DNA of 64,000 bases from Sphingobacterium sp. SGR-19 (GTDB lineage Bacteria; Bacteroidota; Bacteroidia; Sphingobacteriales; Sphingobacteriaceae): NCBI RefSeq assembly GCF_011043555.1, contig NZ_JAAKGS010000005.1, positions 248,001 through 312,000 on the forward strand, given 5' to 3'. Below are positions 9,153-17,592 of this stretch, in pieces (positions within the stretch are counted from its first letter, which is position 1; every line of letters starts with the position of its first letter). Made by a program: the position numbers and the translations under genes. The notes under the pieces were generated by a model. It ran no database searches. It saw only the letters and a list, made by a program, of their open reading frames with translations, and had not been told where the DNA came from.

Positions 9153-10355
9153 ATGAAGAATAAAATAGCATGGTTAGTGTTGGTCCTGGTCTTTATTGCA
9201 ACAGGATTAAATTTTTTGGATAGACAAGTCTTGTCCATGACAATAATTAAAATCCAGGAGGAATTCCACATTACAGATGTACAATATGGTTGGATAAATA
9301 CGAGTTTTCTGGTCAGTTATGCGTTAATGTTTACCATAGGGGGACGTATTATCGATACTGTCGGTGGAAAAATTGGTCTGGGACTGGCGGTATTGATCTG
9401 GTCTATCGCTTGTTTTCTGCACGGAGTTATGCAGAACTTCTACCAGTTAATTGCTTTCCGGTTTCTCTTAGGCTTCGGAGAAGGTGGGTGTTTCCCCGGA
9501 GCGGCGAAGGTCGTTTATGAATGGTTCGACGAAAAGAAAAGAGGAATGGCCAACGGTATTGCCATTGGTGGGTCAGCAATCGGTGCCGTTTTGGCGCCAC
9601 CTTTAACCATCTATGTAGCCTCTAGCTTTGGTTGGAGAGCAAGCTTTATTATTCCGGCTATCGTTGGGATGATTTGGGTGGTTGGCTGGTTACTGATTCC
9701 CTGGAAAAGATATATCGGTACGCAAAGAGAAAAGATCGTATCTCCAAGTGTTTCTTTTGCAAGCATTTTGAAAAACAAATATTTATGGGTTTTTGTCAGT
9801 ATACGATTCTTGCTTGATCCGGTTTTGTATTTCTTAATGTTTTGGGTGCCTAAGTACCTAAGCGAATATCGAGGGATGTCGTTTGAACGTATCGGCGATT
9901 TGTTCTGGATTCCCTTTTTGGCACTCGGAATTTCGAACATCTTTGGCGGTTGGATATCTGACAAATTAATACAGCGAGGTGTTTCCATCAATAAAGCAAG
10001 GAAATGGGTTATGGGAATAGCGGCGGGATTGACACTCTGTGCACCTTTTATCGCGTTCGTCGGGTCTTATCAGTTTGCCATAGCCTTACTAACGTTGTTA
10101 CTATTTGCACATGGATTTTGGATTACGAACTATATTACCGCTATTTCCGATATTTTCGGAAGTAAAGCGACATCGACCGTCGTAGGGCTGTCCGGCACTG
10201 CGGGTGCGTTGTCTAGTTTGTTGATAAACCCGTTTATCGGAGAAATCGTGACACGCTATTCGTATACACCATTATGGGTCACGGCAGGGTTAATGTATCC
10301 CCTAGGTTTTCTCCTTTTTTTGGTGTTTCTCCCCCGGATTAAAGCATTGTTTTAA
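9153..10355 (+). CDS. MFS transporter, anion:cation symporter (hexuronate/sugar-acid) type
   Basis: 400 aa with about 12 hydrophobic segments. The start LNFLDRQVLSMTI, then FLLGFGEGGCFPGAAKVVYEWF and RGMANGIAIGGSAIGAVLAPPL, are typical of the ACS branch of the major facilitator superfamily (ExuT, GudP, NanT-like carriers), which import sugar acids with protons. It has its own promoter facing away from GntR and carries the shared operator-like element in its 5' leader. The likely role is inner-membrane uptake of the monosaccharide or sugar acid released by this PUL; the exact substrate is not deducible. Confidence 0.88.
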   Translation: MKNKIAWLVLVLVFIATGLNFLDRQVLSMTIIKIQEEFHITDVQYGWINTSFLVSYALMFTIGGRIIDTVGGKIGLGLAVLIWSIACFLHGVMQNFYQLIAFRFLLGFGEGGCFPGAAKVVYEWFDEKKRGMANGIAIGGSAIGAVLAPPLTIYVASSFGWRASFIIPAIVGMIWVVGWLLIPWKRYIGTQREKIVSPSVSFASILKNKYLWVFVSIRFLLDPVLYFLMFWVPKYLSEYRGMSFERIGDLFWIPFLALGISNIFGGWISDKLIQRGVSINKARKWVMGIAAGLTLCAPFIAFVGSYQFAIALLTLLLFAHGFWITNYITAISDIFGSKATSTVVGLSGTAGALSSLLINPFIGEIVTRYSYTPLWVTAGLMYPLGFLLFLVFLPRIKALF

Positions 10356-10381
10356 AGACGAAATAAAATAGTTGGATTTTT

Positions 10382-10413
10382 TTTGTGAAATAATCATTTA
10401 ATGATTATGTTTG
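10382..10413 (+). promoter_or_regulatory. Promoter of the isomerase operon
   Basis: -33 TTTG at 10382-10385 and -7 TATGTTTG at 10406-10413 with a 20-nt spacer. The -7 octamer is identical to that of the MFS promoter. Confidence 0.7.
10390..10408. promoter_or_regulatory. 19-nt perfect palindrome in the promoter spacer
   Basis: The two 9-nt arms (ATAATCATT / AATGATTAT) are perfect inverted copies around a central T at 10399. The palindrome fills the space between the -33 and -7 boxes and overlaps the first bases of the latter, a position where a bound dimer would block RNA polymerase. The MFS promoter has no equivalent. Confidence 0.5.
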
Positions 10414-10422
10414 AAGTGAAAT

Positions 10423-10437
10423 AACTTAGTGCGTTAA
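10423..10437 (+). promoter_or_regulatory. Candidate operator AACTTAGTGCGTTAA (copy 2)
   Basis: It matches copy 1 in 14 of 15 positions and starts 9 nt after the -7 box, exactly as copy 1 does. With the next bases it reads ACTTA-N6-TAAGT, a clean inverted repeat, so this copy is probably the stronger site. It lies 15 nt before the ATG at 10453. Confidence 0.6.
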
Positions 10438-10452
10438 GTATAAACTATAATT

Positions 10453-11934
10453 ATGGAAATAAAATTGGATTCAAATACGGCCTTCTATAAACCACTATCA
10501 AAGAAAGTAGGCAAGGCGCGTATCGGAGTTTTTGGTGTAGGATATGTTAAATATTGGGCACAATTTGATGGACTGCTTGCTGATATGCAGGAGAAACAAG
10601 CCGTGTTTATGAGCATGGTAGAGCAATTTGATGTCGAAGTCGTCGACTTCGGTATGGTAGATGATGCGCAATCGGCGTATGATCTTGTCCCCAGGCTCTT
10701 GGGTGCCGATCTGGATCTTATTTTTTGCGATATGCTTACTTATGCTACTTCGAGTACCTTCGGAGCAATAGTAAAGAACATCCAAGTACCATTAATCTTG
10801 GTAGCACTACAACCTGATAAGGCACTTAATTACGAACAGGCGTCTACCTATAAGCAGCTTTTTAACGATGATATTTGTTCCTTGCCTGAATTTACGGGAG
10901 TTGCCGTGCGGTTGGGGCGTCCGGTACCCGATGTTATTATCGGGACGTTATATGATGATGCAGAAGCCGTGGATGAGATTGGTAAATACTGTCGCATTGC
11001 TAATGTATTGCACAGCTTGAAGGATGCCAGGATCGGGCATATTGGACACCCTATAGAAGCGATGTTGGACATGCACACCGACTCTACCATGCTGACCGCC
11101 CACTTCGGCTTGCATGTGGTGCAATGTGAATCGCATGAGATTATTCAGCAATATCAGGAGGTCGATGTGATTGATCTGGAAAGAGAAAAGGAATTTATAC
11201 TGGATTTCTTTGATACCCCGGATCCGGTTTCCGATCCGATATCGGATAAGCTTAAACCTGCCGATCTGGAAGTAGCAGCAAGAGTATCGTTAGCGTTGAA
11301 AGCTTTTGTGGTGACGAAGAAACTAGATGGCCTGGCTTATTATTATGAAGGTGCAGCACAAAGTACGGAGCAACTCGTCATGTCAAACTTGATTGTCGGA
11401 AACTCTCTTCTTACTGCAGCGGGGTTTCCGATGTGTGGAGAATCTGATTTAAAAACCTGTATAGCCATGATGGTGATGGATCGACTGGGTATTGGCGGTA
11501 GTTTTGCGGAATTTCATCCAGTAGATTTCAACGAAAATTTTGTGTTGGTTGGTCATGATGGGCCACACAATGTTACGATTGCAGAGGGTAAGCCGATATT
11601 AAGAAGCCTAAAAAAATATCATGGTAAACCGGGGTTTGGGGCAGGCGTAGAATTTAAAATTAAAGAAGGGCCGATTACCATGTTAAGCATCAGCTCTACA
11701 TTTGATGGGCGGTTCAAATTCATCGTAGCGGAAGGTGAATCTGTTGCAGGGCCTATACCGCCGACCGGAAATACCAATACACGTGGATTCTTTGGAGAAG
11801 ATATACGTCAATTTTTGAAAAATTGGGTTGCTGAAGGGCCTACACATCATTTTGCATTGGGTATAGGGCATCATGCAGAAACCATCCTAAAGATCGGAAG
11901 ATACCTTAATATAGAAACTGTTTTTGTAAAATAA
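10453..11934 (+). CDS. L-arabinose/L-fucose isomerase-superfamily protein
   Basis: 493 aa, cytoplasmic, no signal peptide. The Rossmann-like N-terminal half (IGVFGVGYVKYWAQF...DLIFCDMLTYATSS) and C-terminal residues match the AraA/FucI superfamily. The pattern GESD (about residue 327), ENFVLVGHDGPHN and HHFALGIGHH offers the acidic and His residues that bind the metal and substrate in AraA. It would interconvert an aldose and a ketose. It is too divergent for me to call arabinose isomerase proper, so it may act on another pentose, deoxysugar or sugar acid. First gene of an operon with its own promoter and the shared operator; the next gene starts 6 nt after its stop. Confidence 0.75.
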   Translation: MEIKLDSNTAFYKPLSKKVGKARIGVFGVGYVKYWAQFDGLLADMQEKQAVFMSMVEQFDVEVVDFGMVDDAQSAYDLVPRLLGADLDLIFCDMLTYATSSTFGAIVKNIQVPLILVALQPDKALNYEQASTYKQLFNDDICSLPEFTGVAVRLGRPVPDVIIGTLYDDAEAVDEIGKYCRIANVLHSLKDARIGHIGHPIEAMLDMHTDSTMLTAHFGLHVVQCESHEIIQQYQEVDVIDLEREKEFILDFFDTPDPVSDPISDKLKPADLEVAARVSLALKAFVVTKKLDGLAYYYEGAAQSTEQLVMSNLIVGNSLLTAAGFPMCGESDLKTCIAMMVMDRLGIGGSFAEFHPVDFNENFVLVGHDGPHNVTIAEGKPILRSLKKYHGKPGFGAGVEFKIKEGPITMLSISSTFDGRFKFIVAEGESVAGPIPPTGNTNTRGFFGEDIRQFLKNWVAEGPTHHFALGIGHHAETILKIGRYLNIETVFVK

Positions 11935-11940
11935 GATAAT

Positions 11941-14463
11941 ATGAAGGGCTCAAAAATTTATCTGGCATTGATACTATTTCCACTCTACATGCTATTTGTT
12001 TCCTGGTTGGAGAAGTATCCCAAAAAGCCTGTAAAGTTTCAAAATATCACGTTGGAGACATCGTTGAAACCATTTAAGCAGAAAGGTCGAGCATATATCG
12101 AGCAGGTAGCAGAACACATGTTTAGGCAATGGGCGAACTTATTGGTTCATACAGATACCGTTTCTGTTATGCTATGGATATCCGATGGCTCAGAAATATT
12201 GGAATATACCGGTAAACTCGATCAATCGCTAGAGTGGGCGAAGTACATCGGAAATCCCAACACGAATCATGAAATAGGCGCTGGCCCGAAAGAACTTTCC
12301 CTACACGAGCGGGCGTATCTTTATATGGACAACCCGCCCGATTTTTCCTATGCAGATCTGAAGTTGATTATCGAAATCTTGCGTGAAAAGGGGAGAAAAT
12401 TAACGGGCAAAGAGATAAAAATAGGTGCGACCTTTGATCCCGGGCCTGAATTTGCTAAATCTGAATTTAAATACGTGAGGCATCCTGAAATATTGGAAGG
12501 CAACGCCATGGGGCACAAATCATTTGTCAGTTGTTATGCGGTGTTACATGCGGATGATGTCTCGTACGCGGCGTATCCCAACGGAATACCAGATCAAACA
12601 CCATTTGGAACTTTTTTTGGTAAACAAAGCCAGCATTTCCTACAAGATTTGAACTTTGATTTTCTTTGGTTAAGCAATGGGTTCGGATTTGGTGTAGAGC
12701 CTTGGTCTTCTACCGGAGCGGTTTTTACAGGAGAAGGCTTTTTAAAAGAAAAATTGGAAGATACGCGCCAAAAGATTATTAATTTTTGGACGCTATTCAG
12801 AAAGGAGTGCCCTGATTTCGAAATCCAGACCAGAGGCTCCAATCTTTCTACTGGCATCGATCTGGCACGGGATGGGGTGGATTTGAGGGCCATATACAAG
12901 TCGGGATTCGATATCCTGCCGCCGCCAAATTCTCCTTGGGCAGCCATTGATGGTGATTTTGGACTGGAGATGGTGGGGTATATGTCCCATATTGCCGATT
13001 TGCCGGACGATCGTTATGTCTATCGGTTTTATACCCACGATCCGTGGTGGCTGAATAGCCCTTGGTTGGATAGGTATGGGCGTTTTCCGCACGATATCTA
13101 CATGCCGATGTCCGTAGCTCGGATTGACGAAAAAGGCCAAGTTGGCCTTCCTACTACCTTGAACTTTTTGACGATTGATGATTCGTTCGGAAACATTCCG
13201 GATGTCGTTCCAAATGAAGTAATTCCCCATATTTTAAGAGGTCGGGAAGACTCACCCACCGCTGCCGGACCCTTGGTCTGGGTATATCCGTTTGACGAAT
13301 ATCACGATTGGGCAAAAAAGCAGCAGGAGCTGTTACCGGAAATATACTATGGCGATTGGTTTATCAGGCAAGCGATCAACCACGGATTGCCTTTAAACAC
13401 GATCACGTCGACGACCAATTTTGCGAAGTTGTTGAAATCGGATCCTGACTATTACCGAGAATCCATTATACTGACCATCGTTCCTGATGCAGGTTCCGAG
13501 CAGGAGCATGTGTTGACAAAGTTTATTAAAAACGGCGGACAAGTTATGGTATATGGACCTGCGGATCGAGCCAGCGACGCTTTTAAAGATCTGTTGAACC
13601 TTAAAAATATGAGCGGATTAGAAGGCAATTTTCGCTTAACCAGCCATATCGAACTCGATAAGGTGCAGGGCGATACCCCTACGAATATTAAACACAATCC
13701 GCTATTCTCAGGCGGTAGTATGCGCACCGCTATTGCCAATACGAAAGATCTCTATACGAAGCGTTTGGTACATGTTACGCAAGGAAATGAGAAGCGAGAT
13801 CAAGTATGGTCGAGATCACTACCGGATTGGAAAGGCGGTAAAGTGGTGTATATCCGAGGAACAAATTCGAGTAGTTTCCAAGGAGGGATGCTTTTGAGGC
13901 CGGACAATCCAGAAGAATGGGCGATTAGTCCAAAACTGGCACGCCACGCCTTGAAAGAGTTTGATTATTTGTTTTCCTTTGAAAAAGATGATATTTCCAT
14001 CAAGAGTCCCATGCTCAGTATTGCGCGCAGTCACAATGGCTTTTTCTTTTCGGGATATGCTCCAAATACAACGGTAGTGCAAAAATTTAAATTTCCACAA
14101 GGAGCTCCCATATTACATGGGTATGATAGCAAAATAGAAAATGGTATGACCACATATCAACTCCCGACCGCTTGGCACAACGAGGTTCGTGTTTTTGTAG
14201 AGCAAGAAGGCGGAATCGTATCATCCAAAGAGATGCATTCGGGCGAATTGGGAATCAGCAGGAGAATTCGGATAGCTGGATTGAAGAACGCGACACTTCG
14301 AATCTATCCGGAAGAGAATATCACTGCCGAAAATTTTAGAGCGTACCTCAACGCAGGCTATCCGTGGAAGAGGGGACAGCAAACGTTTGAATTGGGGGAC
14401 CCGAAATACGGACACCATTTTGTAATCAAAGATGTGACGGGGCATGTCACCGTCGCGTGGTGA
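11941..14463 (+). CDS. Large secreted or anchored protein of unrecognised family; possible glycoside hydrolase
   Basis: 840 aa. One N-terminal hydrophobic segment (about residues 6-22) lacks a clear cleavage site, so it may be a signal peptide or an anchor. I recognise no family. Residues about 35-480 alternate predicted strands and helices and carry conserved-looking acidic/aromatic patches (DFLWLSNGFGFG; FEIQTRGSNLSTG; YRFYTHDPWWLNSPWLDRYG from about 355), reminiscent of a TIM-barrel hydrolase. Residues about 507-560 (IILTIVPDAGSEQEHVLTKF...GGQVMVYGP) resemble the amidotransferase-like middle domain found after the barrel in GH42-type enzymes. A beta-rich tail follows. The neighbours are sugar enzymes. 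Function as a hydrolase is a hypothesis; no catalytic pair could be proven. Confidence 0.5.
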   Translation: MKGSKIYLALILFPLYMLFVSWLEKYPKKPVKFQNITLETSLKPFKQKGRAYIEQVAEHMFRQWANLLVHTDTVSVMLWISDGSEILEYTGKLDQSLEWAKYIGNPNTNHEIGAGPKELSLHERAYLYMDNPPDFSYADLKLIIEILREKGRKLTGKEIKIGATFDPGPEFAKSEFKYVRHPEILEGNAMGHKSFVSCYAVLHADDVSYAAYPNGIPDQTPFGTFFGKQSQHFLQDLNFDFLWLSNGFGFGVEPWSSTGAVFTGEGFLKEKLEDTRQKIINFWTLFRKECPDFEIQTRGSNLSTGIDLARDGVDLRAIYKSGFDILPPPNSPWAAIDGDFGLEMVGYMSHIADLPDDRYVYRFYTHDPWWLNSPWLDRYGRFPHDIYMPMSVARIDEKGQVGLPTTLNFLTIDDSFGNIPDVVPNEVIPHILRGREDSPTAAGPLVWVYPFDEYHDWAKKQQELLPEIYYGDWFIRQAINHGLPLNTITSTTNFAKLLKSDPDYYRESIILTIVPDAGSEQEHVLTKFIKNGGQVMVYGPADRASDAFKDLLNLKNMSGLEGNFRLTSHIELDKVQGDTPTNIKHNPLFSGGSMRTAIANTKDLYTKRLVHVTQGNEKRDQVWSRSLPDWKGGKVVYIRGTNSSSFQGGMLLRPDNPEEWAISPKLARHALKEFDYLFSFEKDDISIKSPMLSIARSHNGFFFSGYAPNTTVVQKFKFPQGAPILHGYDSKIENGMTTYQLPTAWHNEVRVFVEQEGGIVSSKEMHSGELGISRRIRIAGLKNATLRIYPEENITAENFRAYLNAGYPWKRGQQTFELGDPKYGHHFVIKDVTGHVTVAW

Positions 14464-14478
14464 TTAAATGAATACACA

Positions 14479-15192
14479 ATGTTGAAGAAAGTGTTTTTTT
14501 ATACATTTTGTTTCTTTATGTGCTTGGCTATCAATGCCAATGCACAAAAAGGCGCTATAGATAATCTCGCAGCACTGAAACAGGAGCTGACGAAGGTCTT
14601 TCCGCATAACCGAACGATAAATCTTGTTTTCCATGGACATTCCGTTCCATCTGGTTATTGGTCGAATCAGGAAGTGCATACGTTAGATTCTTATCCTTAT
14701 ATCCTACTTAGTCTGCTAAAGAAAGAATACCCAAAAGCGGTGATTAACATCATTACTACATCGATTGGTGGAGAACATGCTGAAAAAGGTGCTGCTAGGT
14801 TCACATCCGATGTATTGCCTCATCGGCCGGATGTGATATTTATTGACTACGCGCTGAATGATTTAGGATTGGGTTTGGAACGGGCGCATGTGGCCTGGGA
14901 ACAAATGATTAGGGAGGCAAAAGCACAAGACAAATCGGTTGTGCTACTCACACCGTCGCCCGATCAGCGGCAAGATATGGGAAATACGGGAAATCTGCTG
15001 AGCAAGCATGCCCAGCAAGTTAGAAAGTTAGCGGTAAAATATGGATTGCCCGTTGTTGATTCTTACACGGCGTTTGAATCCGTATTTAAAGACAAGGGAA
15101 CGATAGCACCGCTCATGTCGCACGTTAACCATCCTAATCGCTTAGGGCATGAGTTGATCGCAAATGAAATTTTTAAGCTTTTAAAAAGATAA
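14479..15192 (+). CDS. Secreted SGNH/GDSL-type hydrolase (carbohydrate esterase candidate)
   Basis: 237 aa with a signal peptide ending near INANAQ. The fold markers are block I FHGHSVPSG, where GHS replaces GDS and supplies the Ser, block III YALNDLG and block V SHVNHPNRLGHE with the catalytic His. Proteins like this remove acetyl or other acyl groups from plant glycans or sugars. It starts 15 nt after the previous gene and 34 nt before the GH3 gene, inside the same operon. It is the second SGNH domain of the locus (the other is fused to GH5 at 5932), so an esterified polysaccharide is a sensible guess for the substrate. Confidence 0.82.
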   Translation: MLKKVFFYTFCFFMCLAINANAQKGAIDNLAALKQELTKVFPHNRTINLVFHGHSVPSGYWSNQEVHTLDSYPYILLSLLKKEYPKAVINIITTSIGGEHAEKGAARFTSDVLPHRPDVIFIDYALNDLGLGLERAHVAWEQMIREAKAQDKSVVLLTPSPDQRQDMGNTGNLLSKHAQQVRKLAVKYGLPVVDSYTAFESVFKDKGTIAPLMSHVNHPNRLGHELIANEIFKLLKR

Positions 15193-15226
15193 GATACCGA
15201 CGAAGTACTTAGAAGAAAACTAAATT

Positions 15227-17566
15227 ATGCAAAAGAATAATCAAAATATAGGATTTTATTTCATCGCTATCATGTTTGGGCTAATCGGTACTATGCAAGA
15301 GGCTTTGCCCCAACAAAAGTACCCGCAATTTGGTATAGACCCTTTAAAGGATGTCATCGCGGCGATGACGATAGACGAGAAGGCTTTGATGGTGACGGGA
15401 GCAAAACGTCGGGAAGTCTATCCAACCGCCTTGCCGGGCAAAAAACAGAAAAATATTGTAGCAGTAGGTGGATATACCTATCCTTTTCTGCGTTTAGGGA
15501 TACCACCCATTTATCTGTCTGATGGGCCGGCGGGTGTACGTATTGCGCCAAGACGTTCAGGTGACAGCCAAACGTATTACGCTACGGCTTTTCCAGTTGC
15601 CACATTGGTGGCTTCAGGATGGGATACCTCGCTGTCTAGGGAAATAGGGGAAGCCATGGGACACGAAGCGCTTGAATATGGCGTGGATATCTTACTGGCC
15701 CCTGCCATGAATATTCATCGGGATCCGTTAGGCGGGAGGAGTTTTGAATATTATTCCGAAGATCCCTTATTGACAGGTAAAATGGCGTCATCATATGTGC
15801 AAGGAATACAATCCCAAGGCGTAGGAGCCTCTATAAAACATTTTGCAGCCAATAATCAGGAAACGAGCAGACGGTATATCAACACCATCGTATCCGAGCG
15901 CGCATTGCGGGAGATATATTTAGAAGGGTTTCGTATCGTGGTACAAGAAGCAAAACCTTGGACAGTCATGTCCTCTTACAATAAAATAAATGGTGTATAT
16001 ACGCCGCAAAGTAGAGAATTGCTCGTCGATATCCTGAGAAAAGAATGGGGATTCAATGGTTTTGTGCTAACGGACTGGTATGGGGGAGACGATCCGGTTG
16101 AACAGATGAAAGCGCATAATGATTTGCTGATGCCGGGGTTACAAGTATGGACGGATACGATTGCAGATGCATTGCGCAACGGAAATCTTAGTATGGACGT
16201 AATCGACCAAAATATAGAAAATATACTCAACGTAGCATTAAAAACAGGTACGGTAAAAGATTATCCCTATACGGAGAAGCCCGATTTTGAAAAGAGTAAG
16301 GAAGTCGCACGACGGGTAGCGCGGGAGAGTATGGTTTTGTTGAAAAATGAACAGCAGACGTTGCCTATCCAAGCCGGATCTACATCAATAGGCTTGTTTG
16401 GCAATTATAGCTACAAAAATCTGCCCGGGGGAACAGGGAGCGGAGCGGTCAATTATGAGCATGCCGTGTCTGTTGCGGAAGGATTGAAGGAGGCCGGATT
16501 TAAACTAGATCCGGTTTTAGAAAAAAAATATACGAGCCATCTGGAAAAAGGAAAGCCCTTGCGGGATAAGGCAGATAGCCTCATAACGGCCATGCCCCCA
16601 AGGGATAGCATTTTAAGTGAATTAGCGTGGGATAATCATGAAATTGAAAGAAGCGCCAAGGAAACCGATATGGCCATTATCACGATTATGCGCATCTTTG
16701 GTGAGGGCGGTGACCGTCATGTCGATCATTTTAATTTAACAACCGAGGAGCTGTCATTAATCGATCGTGTATCGGATGCATACCATGCTCAACGTAAAAA
16801 AGTAGTTGTTCTACTGAACGTTGGTGGTGTTGTGGAAACGGCATCTTGGAAGGATAAAGTAGATGGTATATTGTTGACCTGGCAATCTGGCCAGGAGGGT
16901 GGGCACGCTGTTGCGGATTTAGTCAGTGGTAAATTTACCCCCTCGGGAAAACTCCCCACTACATTTCCCGTACGCTATGCCGATGCTCCTTCTGCCAAAA
17001 ACTTCCCTGGTACCCCTATCGGGAATCCAACAGAAGTTGTTTATGAAGAGGATATCTATGTAGGTTACCGATATTATGATACATTTCGTGTTCCAACATC
17101 GTTTCCCTTTGGTTTTGGACTTTCATATACGTCCTTTACCTATACTAATTTCAAAATTGAAAAAGGAAAAGGGGGAAGTGCGACACTGCTGGTTACGGTG
17201 GAGAATACAGGTCGATATCCGGGAAAAGAGGTCGTCCAGGTATATGCAACGGCACCTTCAGGTAAATTGGAACATCCCGAAAAGGAACTGAAAGCTTTTG
17301 CGAAAACGAGATTGTTGCAACCCGGTGAGCGCGAAACGCTTCGTTTTGAGATTACCCCTCGTATGCTTTCTTCGTTTGATACGGGCGCTTCTGCTTGGGT
17401 GGCAGAAAAGGGTGTTTATGATTTGATGATAGCGGTGTCCTCCGATACTATAGTAGCAAATGGCAAATTCCGCTTAGCGAAATCGCAGATAACGGAAAAA
17501 GTAAGTAAATCGTTGATTCCGCAGGTACCGATAAATATATTGCGGCCCGTTAAACCGCAATCATAA
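15227..17566 (+). CDS. Glycoside hydrolase family 3 protein (beta-glycosidase)
   Basis: 779 aa with a signal peptide (through about ALPQQ). The order of domains is the GH3 N-terminal barrel with YLSDGPAGVRIAPRR, KHFAANNQET and the nucleophile Asp283 in LTDWYGG; the GH3 C-terminal alpha/beta sandwich (ESMVLLKNEQQTLPI, FGNYSY); and a fibronectin-III-like tail (about 640-745, PGKEVVQVYATAP). These enzymes cut non-reducing terminal beta-glucosyl, xylosyl or alpha-arabinosyl residues. The SDG and TDW motifs are intact, so it should be active, probably in the periplasm. Substrate specificity cannot be told from these motifs. Confidence 0.93.
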   Translation: MQKNNQNIGFYFIAIMFGLIGTMQEALPQQKYPQFGIDPLKDVIAAMTIDEKALMVTGAKRREVYPTALPGKKQKNIVAVGGYTYPFLRLGIPPIYLSDGPAGVRIAPRRSGDSQTYYATAFPVATLVASGWDTSLSREIGEAMGHEALEYGVDILLAPAMNIHRDPLGGRSFEYYSEDPLLTGKMASSYVQGIQSQGVGASIKHFAANNQETSRRYINTIVSERALREIYLEGFRIVVQEAKPWTVMSSYNKINGVYTPQSRELLVDILRKEWGFNGFVLTDWYGGDDPVEQMKAHNDLLMPGLQVWTDTIADALRNGNLSMDVIDQNIENILNVALKTGTVKDYPYTEKPDFEKSKEVARRVARESMVLLKNEQQTLPIQAGSTSIGLFGNYSYKNLPGGTGSGAVNYEHAVSVAEGLKEAGFKLDPVLEKKYTSHLEKGKPLRDKADSLITAMPPRDSILSELAWDNHEIERSAKETDMAIITIMRIFGEGGDRHVDHFNLTTEELSLIDRVSDAYHAQRKKVVVLLNVGGVVETASWKDKVDGILLTWQSGQEGGHAVADLVSGKFTPSGKLPTTFPVRYADAPSAKNFPGTPIGNPTEVVYEEDIYVGYRYYDTFRVPTSFPFGFGLSYTSFTYTNFKIEKGKGGSATLLVTVENTGRYPGKEVVQVYATAPSGKLEHPEKELKAFAKTRLLQPGERETLRFEITPRMLSSFDTGASAWVAEKGVYDLMIAVSSDTIVANGKFRLAKSQITEKVSKSLIPQVPINILRPVKPQS

Positions 17567-17592
17567 GTATAATAAAGAGGATCAAAAAGAGA

